A stretch of DNA of 17,850 bases from JAPUIN01 sp041580375. Its GTDB lineage: Bacteria > Acidobacteriota > Polarisedimenticolia > Gp22-AA2. Every line of letters begins with the position of its first letter. Within the stretch, counting starts at the first letter, position 1. The translations under genes were made by a program, and so were the position numbers. Below the pieces are notes generated by a model that saw nothing but the letters and a program-made list of their open reading frames with translations, did no database searches and was not told the DNA's origin. Of the stretch, positions 1-6,144 are shown one piece after another. The stretch lies in contig JBFGDZ010000064.1 of NCBI GenBank assembly GCA_041580375.1, forward strand, positions 1 through 17,850. The letters are read 5' to 3'.

Positions 1-611
1 CCGATCGCCACGCCGCAGGCGACGCGTCTCCACCCGGAGACGAGCGCCGCGGCCCCCACGCCCAGAGGGAGCGCCAGAATCAGGCACTCGGCGAGGAGTC
101 CGGTGTCCCCGAGGGTCGAGCCGCCCTGGCTCGGCGGAAGGATCGACACCGGGCCGGCGAAGAGATGGGCCCCCGGGATGAAGACCTGGGCGAGAGCGCC
201 GCAAGCGGCGAGCGTCGTGCCGGCGAGGTAGGCGATGAGGACCGTCGCGGCCTGATCGGGGCTCCGGAAAAAGCGCGCGACCCCCCAGAACACGACGACC
301 CCCGCCGCGATGTCGAGGGTTCCCCAGAGAGCCAACGTCCGATTGTCGGCGGTTCCGATGGCGACGGCGTGGAGGAGGACGACGCCGACGCCGAGCCAGA
401 GCGGAAAGGAGATCGGGCCCGGATGCAGATCGCCGTACAGGTAGCACGCGATGGCCAGGATCCCCAGGGCGAACGCGGTCGCGACGATCACGAGCATCTT
501 CGGAAAGAAGAACGGCTCGACGATCGATCCGCTGTGTACGAGGGGGATCAGGAAGGCTGCCGCGGCGACGATCCCGGTCGCGAGGACCTCTAATCTGTGG
601 CGGTCATTCAC
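1..611 (-). CDS. O-antigen ligase-like polytopic membrane protein (N-terminal part, cut by window edge)
   Basis: The minus strand is open from a GTG at 609-611 to the window edge, about 203 codons with no stop. An in-frame TGA lies about 8 codons upstream of the GTG, and no other start lies between. The translation begins MNDRHRLEVLATG and is strongly hydrophobic, with about five likely membrane segments. Near the visible end is GGSTLGDTGLLAECL followed by a hydrophobic ALPLGVG stretch. This resembles the GTLGNPNFLAxYLxLALPL signature of O-antigen ligase/polymerase (WaaL/Wzy) proteins, which join or polymerise lipid-linked glycans on the periplasmic side of the inner membrane. The catalytic periplasmic loop is outside the window, so ligase and polymerase cannot be told apart. 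It is divergent from a sugar kinase, which fits an envelope-polysaccharide role. That role is inferred; the open frame and membrane character are seen directly. Confidence 0.7.
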   Translation of the reverse strand, partial: MNDRHRLEVLATGIVAAAAFLIPLVHSGSIVEPFFFPKMLVIVATAFALGILAIACYLYGDLHPGPISFPLWLGVGVVLLHAVAIGTADNRTLALWGTLDIAAGVVVFWGVARFFRSPDQAATVLIAYLAGTTLAACGALAQVFIPGAHLFAGPVSILPPSQGGSTLGDTGLLAECLILALPLGVGAAALVSGWRRVACGVAI

Positions 612-701
612 GGGTCTTCGCTCTTCCGGATGTCAATGGGAACCGGCTCCGCTGAAGCGACCGGCGGAGCGCGGCGATCACGCTCCGCGCAGGGGCGGGA
701 G

Positions 702-730
702 ATGCTAGCATGCGACCCGGACGCGATCAA
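702..730 (-). promoter_or_regulatory. Sigma-70-like promoter for the O-antigen ligase-like gene
   Basis: On the minus strand TTGATC (725-730) is followed after exactly 17 bases by TAGCAT (702-707), and TGC directly precedes the -10, giving an extended -10. Transcription would start near 695, leaving a leader of about 84 bases before the GTG at 611. ATGCTAGCAT (702-711) is a perfect 10-base palindrome overlapping the -10. It may be chance or a regulator site. Confidence 0.5.
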
Positions 731-755
731 CCGATCGGCCGGAGCGGCGCTTCGG

Positions 756-784
756 TTGACCCCCCTCCGCGCCGCGCATATCAT
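756..784 (+). promoter_or_regulatory. Sigma-70-like promoter for the GHMP kinase gene
   Basis: TTGACC (756-761), a 17-base spacer and TATCAT (779-784). The predicted start near 791 gives a leader of about 17 bases carrying an AGGGAGGGG ribosome-binding site just before the GTG at 808. It lies back-to-back with the minus-strand promoter at 702-730. Confidence 0.6.
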
Positions 785-807
785 CGGCCCGCCTGCAGGG
801 AGGGGCC

Positions 808-1860
808 GTGACGCGAACACCGCAGCGCGTCGAGGCGCGCGCGCCCACGCGCATCGATCTGGCCGGCGGAACGATCGATCTGTGGCCGCTCCATCTGCTC
901 CACGACGACCCTCTGACCGTGAACGTCGCCATCGATCTTTGCGCCATCGCCCGGATCGAGAGGATCTCCTCGGGGGGGATCGAGTTGATCTCGGTGGATC
1001 GCGGAGCACGGGCCCGCATCGATCCCGCCGGCCACGGCGACGCCGCCGCGGGAGGCCCGGGCGGCGAGCTCGAGTTCCCTCTGCGGCTCGCGCGGCATTT
1101 CCTCGCGCCCCGCCCCGCCGGGGCCGGAGCCTGGCCCTCCTGTCGCATCACGACCGAGGCCCGGGTGCCGGCCGGATCGGGGCTCGGCGGCTCCTCCGCC
1201 CTCGGCATCGCCCTGACCGCGGCGCTCGATCGATTCACCGGACGAGGGCTCGCTCCCGAAAGGATGCTCCATCTCACGCGCGCGATCGAGACCCAGGTCC
1301 TGAGGATCCCGACCGGAGAACAGGATTACCATCCGGCGCTCGTCGGCGGCGCGCTTGCCCTGCACTATACGGTGGAGGGGACGCGCGTCGAGCGCCTGCA
1401 AGTCGATCTGGAGTCGCTCCGCGACGATCTCGTGCTCGTCGACTCGGGCGTCTCGCGTTCCTCGGGGATCTCGAACTGGGACGTTTTGAAGCGTCATCTG
1501 GACGGAGAACGCGTCGTGATCGAGTCTCTGGAACGCGTGAATCGCGCCGCGCATGCCCTGCGCGAGGCGCTCCTCGCGAACGACCGGGAGGCGGCCGGCC
1601 GCGCCATCGGCGAGGAATGGGCGGCGCGCAAGCGGCTGTCTCCGGAGGTCACCAACGAGGCCGTCGATCGGCTGATCGAAGCGGGCTGCGCGGCCGGGGC
1701 GCTGGCCGGAAAGGTCTGCGGAGCGGGCGGCGGCGGCTGCCTGGTCCTGTGGGCACGCAAGGGGCGCGGCGATGCGATCCGGGAGCGCCTGAGGGGCCTC
1801 GGGGGAAACGTGCTGGATTACCGCTTCAGTTCCGCGGGGGTCGCGGTGACCGAATCGTAA
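808..1860 (+). CDS. GHMP-family sugar kinase (heptose-phosphate kinase-like, COG2605 type)
   Basis: 350 residues, the usual length for a GHMP kinase, starting at GTG with a strong SD (AGGGAGGGG). All three family motifs are visible: the N-terminal substrate strand APTRIDLAGGTIDLWP (about 12-27), the ATP-binding loop PAGSGLGGSSALG (121-133), and the C-terminal glycine-rich motif KVCGAGGGGCLVLW (302-315). GHMP kinases phosphorylate small metabolites such as sugars, mevalonate or homoserine. The APxRIDxAGG start resembles the D-glycero-D-manno-heptose 7-phosphate kinase/galactokinase-like branch, which feeds nucleotide-activated sugars for LPS, S-layer or capsule. Divergence from an O-antigen-ligase-like gene supports a cell-envelope sugar role, but the exact substrate cannot be read from sequence. 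The family is near certain; the heptose role is inferred. Confidence 0.85.
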   Translation: MTRTPQRVEARAPTRIDLAGGTIDLWPLHLLHDDPLTVNVAIDLCAIARIERISSGGIELISVDRGARARIDPAGHGDAAAGGPGGELEFPLRLARHFLAPRPAGAGAWPSCRITTEARVPAGSGLGGSSALGIALTAALDRFTGRGLAPERMLHLTRAIETQVLRIPTGEQDYHPALVGGALALHYTVEGTRVERLQVDLESLRDDLVLVDSGVSRSSGISNWDVLKRHLDGERVVIESLERVNRAAHALREALLANDREAAGRAIGEEWAARKRLSPEVTNEAVDRLIEAGCAAGALAGKVCGAGGGGCLVLWARKGRGDAIRERLRGLGGNVLDYRFSSAGVAVTES

Positions 1861-1891
1861 TCGGCCAGCAGCCGCGATCGGTCGAATCTGA

Positions 1892-1920
1892 TTGCCGCCC
1901 GGCCGGGTACGGCGTAGACT
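1892..1920 (+). promoter_or_regulatory. Possible promoter for the secreted protein gene
   Basis: TTGCCG (1892-1897), a 17-base spacer and TAGACT (1915-1920), each hexamer matching consensus at four of six positions. The predicted start near 1927 gives a leader of about 30 bases with GGGAG just before the ATG at 1957. The match is weaker than the other promoters in this window. Confidence 0.35.
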
Positions 1921-1956
1921 TGACTGGGCTTTACTTCCAACAGGATCCGGGAGACA

Positions 1957-2739
1957 ATGAAGGGGCCGACTCCTCCAGAATCCCCCCCGATCCGGGAGTC
2001 GCCGGAGATGTCCGACATGAGATGGTTCCCTCCCAGGCCCCGGGCGCGCTCATCGCGAATGGCGGGAGCATGGGCTCTCGTCGCGGCGGGCCTGCTGCTC
2101 GGCCTGCCGGAGCCGGGTCACGCCGACGAGATCGTCTACTTCACCAATGGCAAGGCGATGACGGTCAAGAAGGTGGAGAAGGGACCGGAGTTCACCTTCC
2201 TCGAGATCGAAGGGGGAGGGCGCATCGGGGTCCCGAACTCGCGCATCGCGCGCATCGAGCTGTACCAGGTTTCCCAGCCGGGATCGGCCGTGGCGGCGGC
2301 GCCTCAGGTCGCCGGGACGCCCCCCGGCGGGGTTCCGCCCCAGGCGGCGGTCATGACGCAGACGCCCGTGGTGAATGCGGACGGCAGCGTCCGGCTCCCG
2401 CAGTCGCCGAACCCCGCCGCCGCCGTGCAGCCGCAGACCGCCGTCGGACGCCGCCCGCTGCCGGGCGTGCCCTCTCCCACGGGACCGGGCGTTGGCGGTG
2501 CCGGTCCGGGCGGGCGGTTCGCGACGCCGCGCGGGACGCGCTTCGGCTACGAGGGCGCGCCGGGAAGAAACCTGCGCGGCGGGCGGAACCTTCGCGGCGG
2601 CCGTGCGGGCCTGCTGAGGGATCGCCCGCTCCGGCAGCCCGAAGCGGCGCAGACGCAGGATTCCGCCGGGTCCGGAAACGCCAGCGCGGATCAGGGGGAG
2701 ACCGCGGCCTCGGACGGAGCATCCTCCGAGGAGAACTGA
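1957..2739 (+). CDS. Secreted/periplasmic protein of unknown function with Pro/Ala/Gly-rich tail
   Basis: 260 residues from ATG 1957, which has GGGAG four bases upstream. Downstream in-frame ATGs at 2008, 2017 and 2059 are possible starts. Residues 27-57 form a signal peptide: an Arg-rich n-region, a hydrophobic core (AGAWALVAAGLLLGL) and a likely cut after GHA, just before DEIVYF. If the first ATG is right, the n-region is unusually long. A compact beta-rich region follows (DEIVYFTNGKAMTVKKVEK and GRIGVPNSRIARIELY). It resembles short secreted proteins in which a strand pair carrying the 'NGK..' motif precedes an 'I.VP...I..IE' segment. From about residue 110 the protein is low-complexity Pro/Ala/Gly/Gln, includes a tandem RNLRGG repeat, and ends in an acidic tail. 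No catalytic motif is visible. Its TGA stop is in frame with the next coding region. Confidence 0.7.
   Translation: MKGPTPPESPPIRESPEMSDMRWFPPRPRARSSRMAGAWALVAAGLLLGLPEPGHADEIVYFTNGKAMTVKKVEKGPEFTFLEIEGGGRIGVPNSRIARIELYQVSQPGSAVAAAPQVAGTPPGGVPPQAAVMTQTPVVNADGSVRLPQSPNPAAAVQPQTAVGRRPLPGVPSPTGPGVGGAGPGGRFATPRGTRFGYEGAPGRNLRGGRNLRGGRAGLLRDRPLRQPEAAQTQDSAGSGNASADQGETAASDGASSEEN
2566..2601 (+). repeat. Tandem 2 x 18-base coding repeat (RNLRGG twice)
   Basis: Two adjacent 18-base units inside the secreted-protein gene each encode RNLRGG, with silent third-position differences (AGA/CGG, CTG/CTT, GGG/GGC). A further Arg follows. The basic RGG-like stretch stands out from the neutral Pro/Ala tail and could bind polyanions, which is inference only. 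Confidence 0.6.
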
Positions 2740-2745
2740 GTCATC
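2728..2745 (+). promoter_or_regulatory. Ribosome-binding site placed for an ATC start
   Basis: GAGGAG at 2728-2733 lies inside the last codons of the upstream gene. It sits nine bases before ATC 2743-2745, the second codon after the upstream TGA. No ATG, GTG or TTG exists in this frame between the TGA (2737-2739) and GTG 2866, which lies beyond the P-loop. Confidence 0.4.
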
Positions 2746-3333
2746 CCCGCCGCGACCGATACCCCCCAGGTCATCGGCCTCACCGGTCCCAACGCCTCCG
2801 GAAAGGGCGAGGTCGCGAAGTTCCTGGCCGCGTTTCGATTCATCGTCCACTCCCTGTCCGACGTCGTGCGTGAGGAGGCCACGCGCCTCGGTCTCGACCA
2901 CACCCGCGACAATCTGATCGCCACGGGGGTGCGCCTGCGCCGCGAGGGTGGTCCGGGCGCTCTGGCGCGTGCCGTCCTGCCGCGGCTCGCCCTCCGTTCG
3001 GTCGTCGATTCGATCCGCAACCCGGGCGAGGTCGAGGTGCTGCGGTCGCTGCCGCGCTTCATCCTCCTCGGCGTCGACGCTCCGCAGCCGCTGCGGTTCG
3101 AACGCTCGTTGCGTCGCGGCCGGACCGGCGACGGCGCCACGATCGAGGAGTTCGCGGAGAAGGAGCGCCGCGAGAACTCCACGACCGAAGCGGGCCAGCA
3201 GCTCGTCGCGACCTTCCGGCTGGCGGACGTCGAGATCGACAACGACGGGTCGCTGGCCGACCTGCACGACCGGGTCCGCGGCGCTCTGGCGCGGGCCGGC
3301 ATCGATTTCGGCGAACCCTCGTCTCACTCTTAA
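2743..3333 (+). CDS. UPF0200/dephospho-CoA kinase-like P-loop nucleotide kinase
   Basis: Counting from ATC 2743 gives 196 residues. A Walker A loop, GLTGPNASGKGEV (about 12-24), starts the domain, followed by HSLSDVVREEATRLGL, then EGGPGALARAVLPRL, VVDSIRNPGEVEVLR, a lid-like RFERSLRRGRTGD, EEFAEKERRE, and a terminal ADVEIDNDGSLADL. This order matches the UPF0200/adenylate-kinase-like family best known from archaea, often annotated as dephospho-CoA kinase-related. The activity would be NMP- or dephospho-CoA-type phosphorylation in the cytoplasm; the true substrate is unknown. The first ordinary start, GTG 2866, would delete the whole Walker A loop, so translation must begin earlier: at ATC 2743, by readthrough of the in-frame upstream TGA, or from an ATG hidden by a sequence error at 2745. 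The gene ends in a 4-base tail-to-tail overlap with the rhomboid gene. Confidence 0.75.
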   Translation: MPAATDTPQVIGLTGPNASGKGEVAKFLAAFRFIVHSLSDVVREEATRLGLDHTRDNLIATGVRLRREGGPGALARAVLPRLALRSVVDSIRNPGEVEVLRSLPRFILLGVDAPQPLRFERSLRRGRTGDGATIEEFAEKERRENSTTEAGQQLVATFRLADVEIDNDGSLADLHDRVRGALARAGIDFGEPSSHS

Positions 3334-4007
3334 AACAGACGCTGGCGCGGCCTCTTTCTGCGAAGCGGGGCGACCAGGGCCACGCCGGCGACGAACCCGC
3401 CGACATGCGCGAACCAGGCCACGGCGCCGGGACCCGAGGCCCCCGCGTGGAGCAGCTGGATGAGAAGCCAGACTCCCAGAAAGATCAGCGCCGGGATCTT
3501 CACGATCTTCACGATCAGGATCAGGATCAGGAGGGTCAGGACCCGGGCCGTCGGATACATCACGATGACGGCGCCCAGGATCCCCGCGATCGCTCCGCTG
3601 GCGCCGACCATGGGTACCGCTGAATCGGGAGACGCGGCGATCTGGGCCAGCGAAGCCGCGAGCCCGCAGGCCAGGTAGAAGAGCCCGAAGCGAGCGTGGC
3701 CCATCGCGTCCTCGATGCAGCCGCCGAAGATCCACAGGTAGAGCATGTTGCCGAGCAGGTGGATCGGGCCGGCGTGCAGGAACATGGCGGTCAGCAGGGT
3801 CATGCCGTTGTACAGAACCTCATCGACGGTGTACGGATCGAGCTTCGTGATCTCGGACGGGATGATCGCCAGCCTGTAGATCAGGTCCTGGCGCGGTCCG
3901 GGGGCCAGGGTCAGCAGATAGACTTGGGTCGCGAGATTGACGACGATGAGGACGATCGTCGCGACCGGCCGGGTGCGCGCCGGAATGTCGGCCCTGAGCG
4001 GGAACAT
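3330..4007 (-). CDS. Rhomboid family intramembrane serine protease
   Basis: 225 residues starting MFPLRAD, the usual start of the short bacterial rhomboid group. About six membrane segments are visible. The catalytic serine lies in VGASGAIAG (S137) and the catalytic histidine in WFAHVGGF (H201). The conserved loop/TM2 motif HLLGNMLYLW (H83, N87) is present, so the enzyme looks complete. Rhomboids cut transmembrane proteins within the membrane, and the substrate is unknown here. The C-terminus is a short basic tail (RRKRPRQR). The gene is divergent from dxs and converges on the P-loop kinase, with which it shares 4 bases at the stop codons. A strong extended -10 sits almost on top of the start codon, so the mRNA may be nearly leaderless. 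Confidence 0.9.
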   Translation of the reverse strand: MFPLRADIPARTRPVATIVLIVVNLATQVYLLTLAPGPRQDLIYRLAIIPSEITKLDPYTVDEVLYNGMTLLTAMFLHAGPIHLLGNMLYLWIFGGCIEDAMGHARFGLFYLACGLAASLAQIAASPDSAVPMVGASGAIAGILGAVIVMYPTARVLTLLILILIVKIVKIPALIFLGVWLLIQLLHAGASGPGAVAWFAHVGGFVAGVALVAPLRRKRPRQRLF

Positions 4008-4018
4008 GAGGGCGGCGC

Positions 4019-4027
4019 ACTATAGCA
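4019..4027 (-). promoter_or_regulatory. Extended -10 promoter of the rhomboid gene
   Basis: The minus strand reads TGC directly followed by TATAGT (4019-4024), a good extended -10. No convincing -35 is seen at 16-18 bases. The predicted start near 4012 leaves only about five bases before the ATG at 4007, with no room for a Shine-Dalgarno site. Confidence 0.5.
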
Positions 4028-4049
4028 CACGGGTTCTCCCCGTCCCCGC

Positions 4050-4079
4050 TTGACCCCCTCGGGAGCGCGGGGCTATCAT
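4050..4079 (+). promoter_or_regulatory. Sigma-70-like promoter of the dxs-pepA operon
   Basis: TTGACC (4050-4055), an 18-base spacer and TATCAT (4074-4079). The hexamers are identical to those before the GHMP kinase gene. The -10 overlaps an in-frame ATG at 4078, so that ATG cannot lie on this transcript. The start would be near 4086. Confidence 0.55.
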
Positions 4080-4100
4080 GAGCGGCCATGTCGTCATGCT

Positions 4101-4120
4101 GCCTCCGGCTTTCCGGAGGC
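4101..4120 (+). other. Perfect 8-bp hairpin in the dxs leader
   Basis: GCCTCCGG (4101-4108), loop CTTT, then CCGGAGGC (4113-4120), a perfect stem within the predicted 5' leader of dxs, about 40 bases upstream of the preferred start. No U-tract follows, so it is not an intrinsic terminator. The 3' arm contains GGAGG, which the stem would hide. A role in mRNA stability or translation is inferred; I did not recognise a known riboswitch. Confidence 0.45.
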
Positions 4121-4158
4121 TCGCGCGATTCCTTCCGCATACTTTGGCGAGGTTCCCA

Positions 4159-6144
4159 ATGTCAGAGGCGATCACCGGGAAGATGAGCGTTCCGCTCATG
4201 AGGGGCGGGGATCGGGCGGGCGAGCAGACCCGCCGGAAGGCCGGATCCGAAGCGGCCGGGTCTCTGCTGGCGACGGTGTCGTCGCCGGCCGATCTGAAGA
4301 GAATGCCGGAATCGCAGCTGCTCCGGCTCGCCGATGAGCTGAGACAGTACATCATCGACGTCGTCTCGAAGACGGGCGGACACCTCGCGCCGAGCCTCGG
4401 GGCCGTCGAGCTGACCATCGCCCTGCACTTCGTATTCGACGCCCCGCGCGATCGCATCGTGTGGGACGTCGGCCATCAGGCGTACGGGCACAAGGTCCTG
4501 ACGGGACGCAGGGATCGCCTTCCCACGATCCGGAAATACGGAGGGCTGTCCGGTTTCGTCAGCCCGTCCGAATCCCCCTTCGACGCCTTCGGCGTCGCCC
4601 ACGCCAGCACGTCGATCGCGGCGGCGATGGGTATGGCCGTGGCGCGCGACGCCGCGGGCGACGACTATCACGTCGTCACCGTCACGGGCGACGGCGCGAT
4701 GACGGGCGGGCTGGCGTACGAGGGGCTCAACAACGCCGGGCACTCGGGCCGGGACATCCTGGTGATCCTGAACGACAACGAGATGTCGATCTCCCCGAAC
4801 GTGGGCGCCATCTCCAAATACCTCACGACCATCACCTCCAGCCGGTACTACAACCGCCTCAAGGACGAGGTGCGCGCGATGATGCGCAAGCTGCCTCTGG
4901 GCGAGGAGGCGGGCGAGCTGGCCAAGAGGCTGGAGCGGAGCCTGAAGGAGGTCGTCGTGCCGGGCGGCCTGTTCCAGGCGCTCGGGTTCCAGTACTTCGG
5001 GCCCATCGACGGTCACGATCTCAGGGAGATGATCTCGGTCCTGAACAATCTCAAGACGGTCAAGGGGCCCCGGCTCCTGCACGTGATCACGAAAAAAGGG
5101 AAGGGGTATCCGTTCGCCGAGGCGAACTCATGCGTCTTCCACGGCGTCTCCGCCTTCGATCCGGCCTCGGGCGTCATGGCGGGCGGGGGGAAGGCCCCCG
5201 CGGCTCCGGATTACAACAAGGTCTTCGCGCACGCGATGAACAGAATGGCGGACGAGAACGAGCGGGTCCTCGCGATCACCGCGGCCATGGCGGACGGCAC
5301 CGGCCTGGTGAAGTTCAAGGAGCGCCATCCCGGGCGCTTCTTCGACGTCGGCATCGCCGAGGCTTACGGCGTCACCTTCGCGGGCGGCCTGGCGATCTCG
5401 GGGATGCGCCCGGTGGCGGCGATCTACTCGACCTTCCTCCAGCGGGCCTACGATCAGATCATCCACGACATCGGGGTGCAGTGCCTCCCCGTCACCTTCT
5501 GCCTGGATCGGGCCGGCCTCGTGGGCGCCGACGGGCCGACGCACCACGGAGTCTTTGATCTCACGTACCTGCGGGCCGTGCCGAACATGGTCGTCGCCGC
5601 GCCGAAGGACGGGAATGAACTGTGCGATCTCCTCAGAACAGCGGTGGATCAGGAGGTCTATCCCTTCGCCATCCGTTACCCGAAACGCTCCTCCGGCCGC
5701 TTCGATCCGGAACGTCCGTTCCGCACCATCCCGATCGGCACCTGGGAGATCCTGGAGGAGGGCTCCGATGCCTGTCTCCTCGCGGTCGGCACGATGGTGG
5801 AGCCGGCGCTCAAGGTGCGCGAGGCGCTCCGCCCCGAGGGGATCGATCTCGGCGTCGTGAACGGCCGCTTCATCAAGCCGCTGGATGAGACGATGCTGCG
5901 CGACCTCGCCTCCCGGTATCCGATCCTGGTGACGGTCGAGGAGAACACGCTGCGCGGAGGGTTCGGGAGCGGCGTGCACGAGTTCTTCGTCGAGCGGGGG
6001 ATCGTGCCGGGCGGGCTGCATCATCTGGGAATTCCGGACCGGTTCGTGACGCACGGTTCGATGACCCAGGTGCTCGAGGAGGTCGGCCTCACGGTCGATC
6101 GGCTCGTGCCGCGCGTGCGTGAACTCGTCCGGGGCAGGGCGTGA
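4159..6144 (+). CDS. dxs: 1-deoxy-D-xylulose-5-phosphate synthase
   Basis: This enzyme condenses pyruvate with glyceraldehyde 3-phosphate in a thiamine-diphosphate-dependent reaction, the first step of the DXP isoprenoid pathway. Start 4159 gives 661 residues. It has GCGAGG seven bases upstream and lies downstream of the promoter, whereas ATG 4078 is inside the -10. ATGs at 4183 and 4198 are also possible. Visible motifs are GGHLAPSLG (H75, matching the E. coli active-site His49), WDVGHQAYGHK, the ThDP/Mg loop GDGAMTGG (177-184), NDNEMSISPNVGA (205 on), SGF and AFGVAHAST, the catalytic Glu401 in VGIAEAYGVTFAGG, DRAGLVGADGPTHHG, and a transketolase C domain with VTVEENTLRGGFGSG. The usual GIAEQHAVTFAAG reads EAYG here, an uncommon change beside the catalytic Glu. 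The N-terminus is about 26 residues longer than in E. coli. It overlaps pepA by 4 bases. Confidence 0.95.
   Translation: MSEAITGKMSVPLMRGGDRAGEQTRRKAGSEAAGSLLATVSSPADLKRMPESQLLRLADELRQYIIDVVSKTGGHLAPSLGAVELTIALHFVFDAPRDRIVWDVGHQAYGHKVLTGRRDRLPTIRKYGGLSGFVSPSESPFDAFGVAHASTSIAAAMGMAVARDAAGDDYHVVTVTGDGAMTGGLAYEGLNNAGHSGRDILVILNDNEMSISPNVGAISKYLTTITSSRYYNRLKDEVRAMMRKLPLGEEAGELAKRLERSLKEVVVPGGLFQALGFQYFGPIDGHDLREMISVLNNLKTVKGPRLLHVITKKGKGYPFAEANSCVFHGVSAFDPASGVMAGGGKAPAAPDYNKVFAHAMNRMADENERVLAITAAMADGTGLVKFKERHPGRFFDVGIAEAYGVTFAGGLAISGMRPVAAIYSTFLQRAYDQIIHDIGVQCLPVTFCLDRAGLVGADGPTHHGVFDLTYLRAVPNMVVAAPKDGNELCDLLRTAVDQEVYPFAIRYPKRSSGRFDPERPFRTIPIGTWEILEEGSDACLLAVGTMVEPALKVREALRPEGIDLGVVNGRFIKPLDETMLRDLASRYPILVTVEENTLRGGFGSGVHEFFVERGIVPGGLHHLGIPDRFVTHGSMTQVLEEVGLTVDRLVPRVRELVRGRA

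Noticed and set aside
165..593. Plus-strand open frame of 142 codons
   Set aside because: Its product is a charged, low-information Asp/Glu/Arg/Gly string. The minus strand here encodes a coherent membrane protein with a family motif.
1920..1947. TTGACT (1920-1925) as a -35 box for the secreted-protein gene
   Set aside because: No acceptable -10 lies 16-18 bases downstream. TTGCCG/TAGACT at 17-base spacing is a better pair.
597..2873. 758-codon plus-strand open frame across three genes
   Set aside because: It is very Arg/Gly/Pro-rich and overlaps the GHMP kinase and secreted-protein genes in another frame; a G+C-driven shadow.
2050..3735. 561-codon minus-strand open frame
   Set aside because: It is antisense to the secreted protein and P-loop kinase and runs into the rhomboid gene out of frame, with no recognisable domain.
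4078..4158. Upstream in-frame start for dxs at ATG 4078
   Set aside because: The ATG lies within the -10 box of a good promoter, and the extra 27 residues resemble no Dxs N-terminus.
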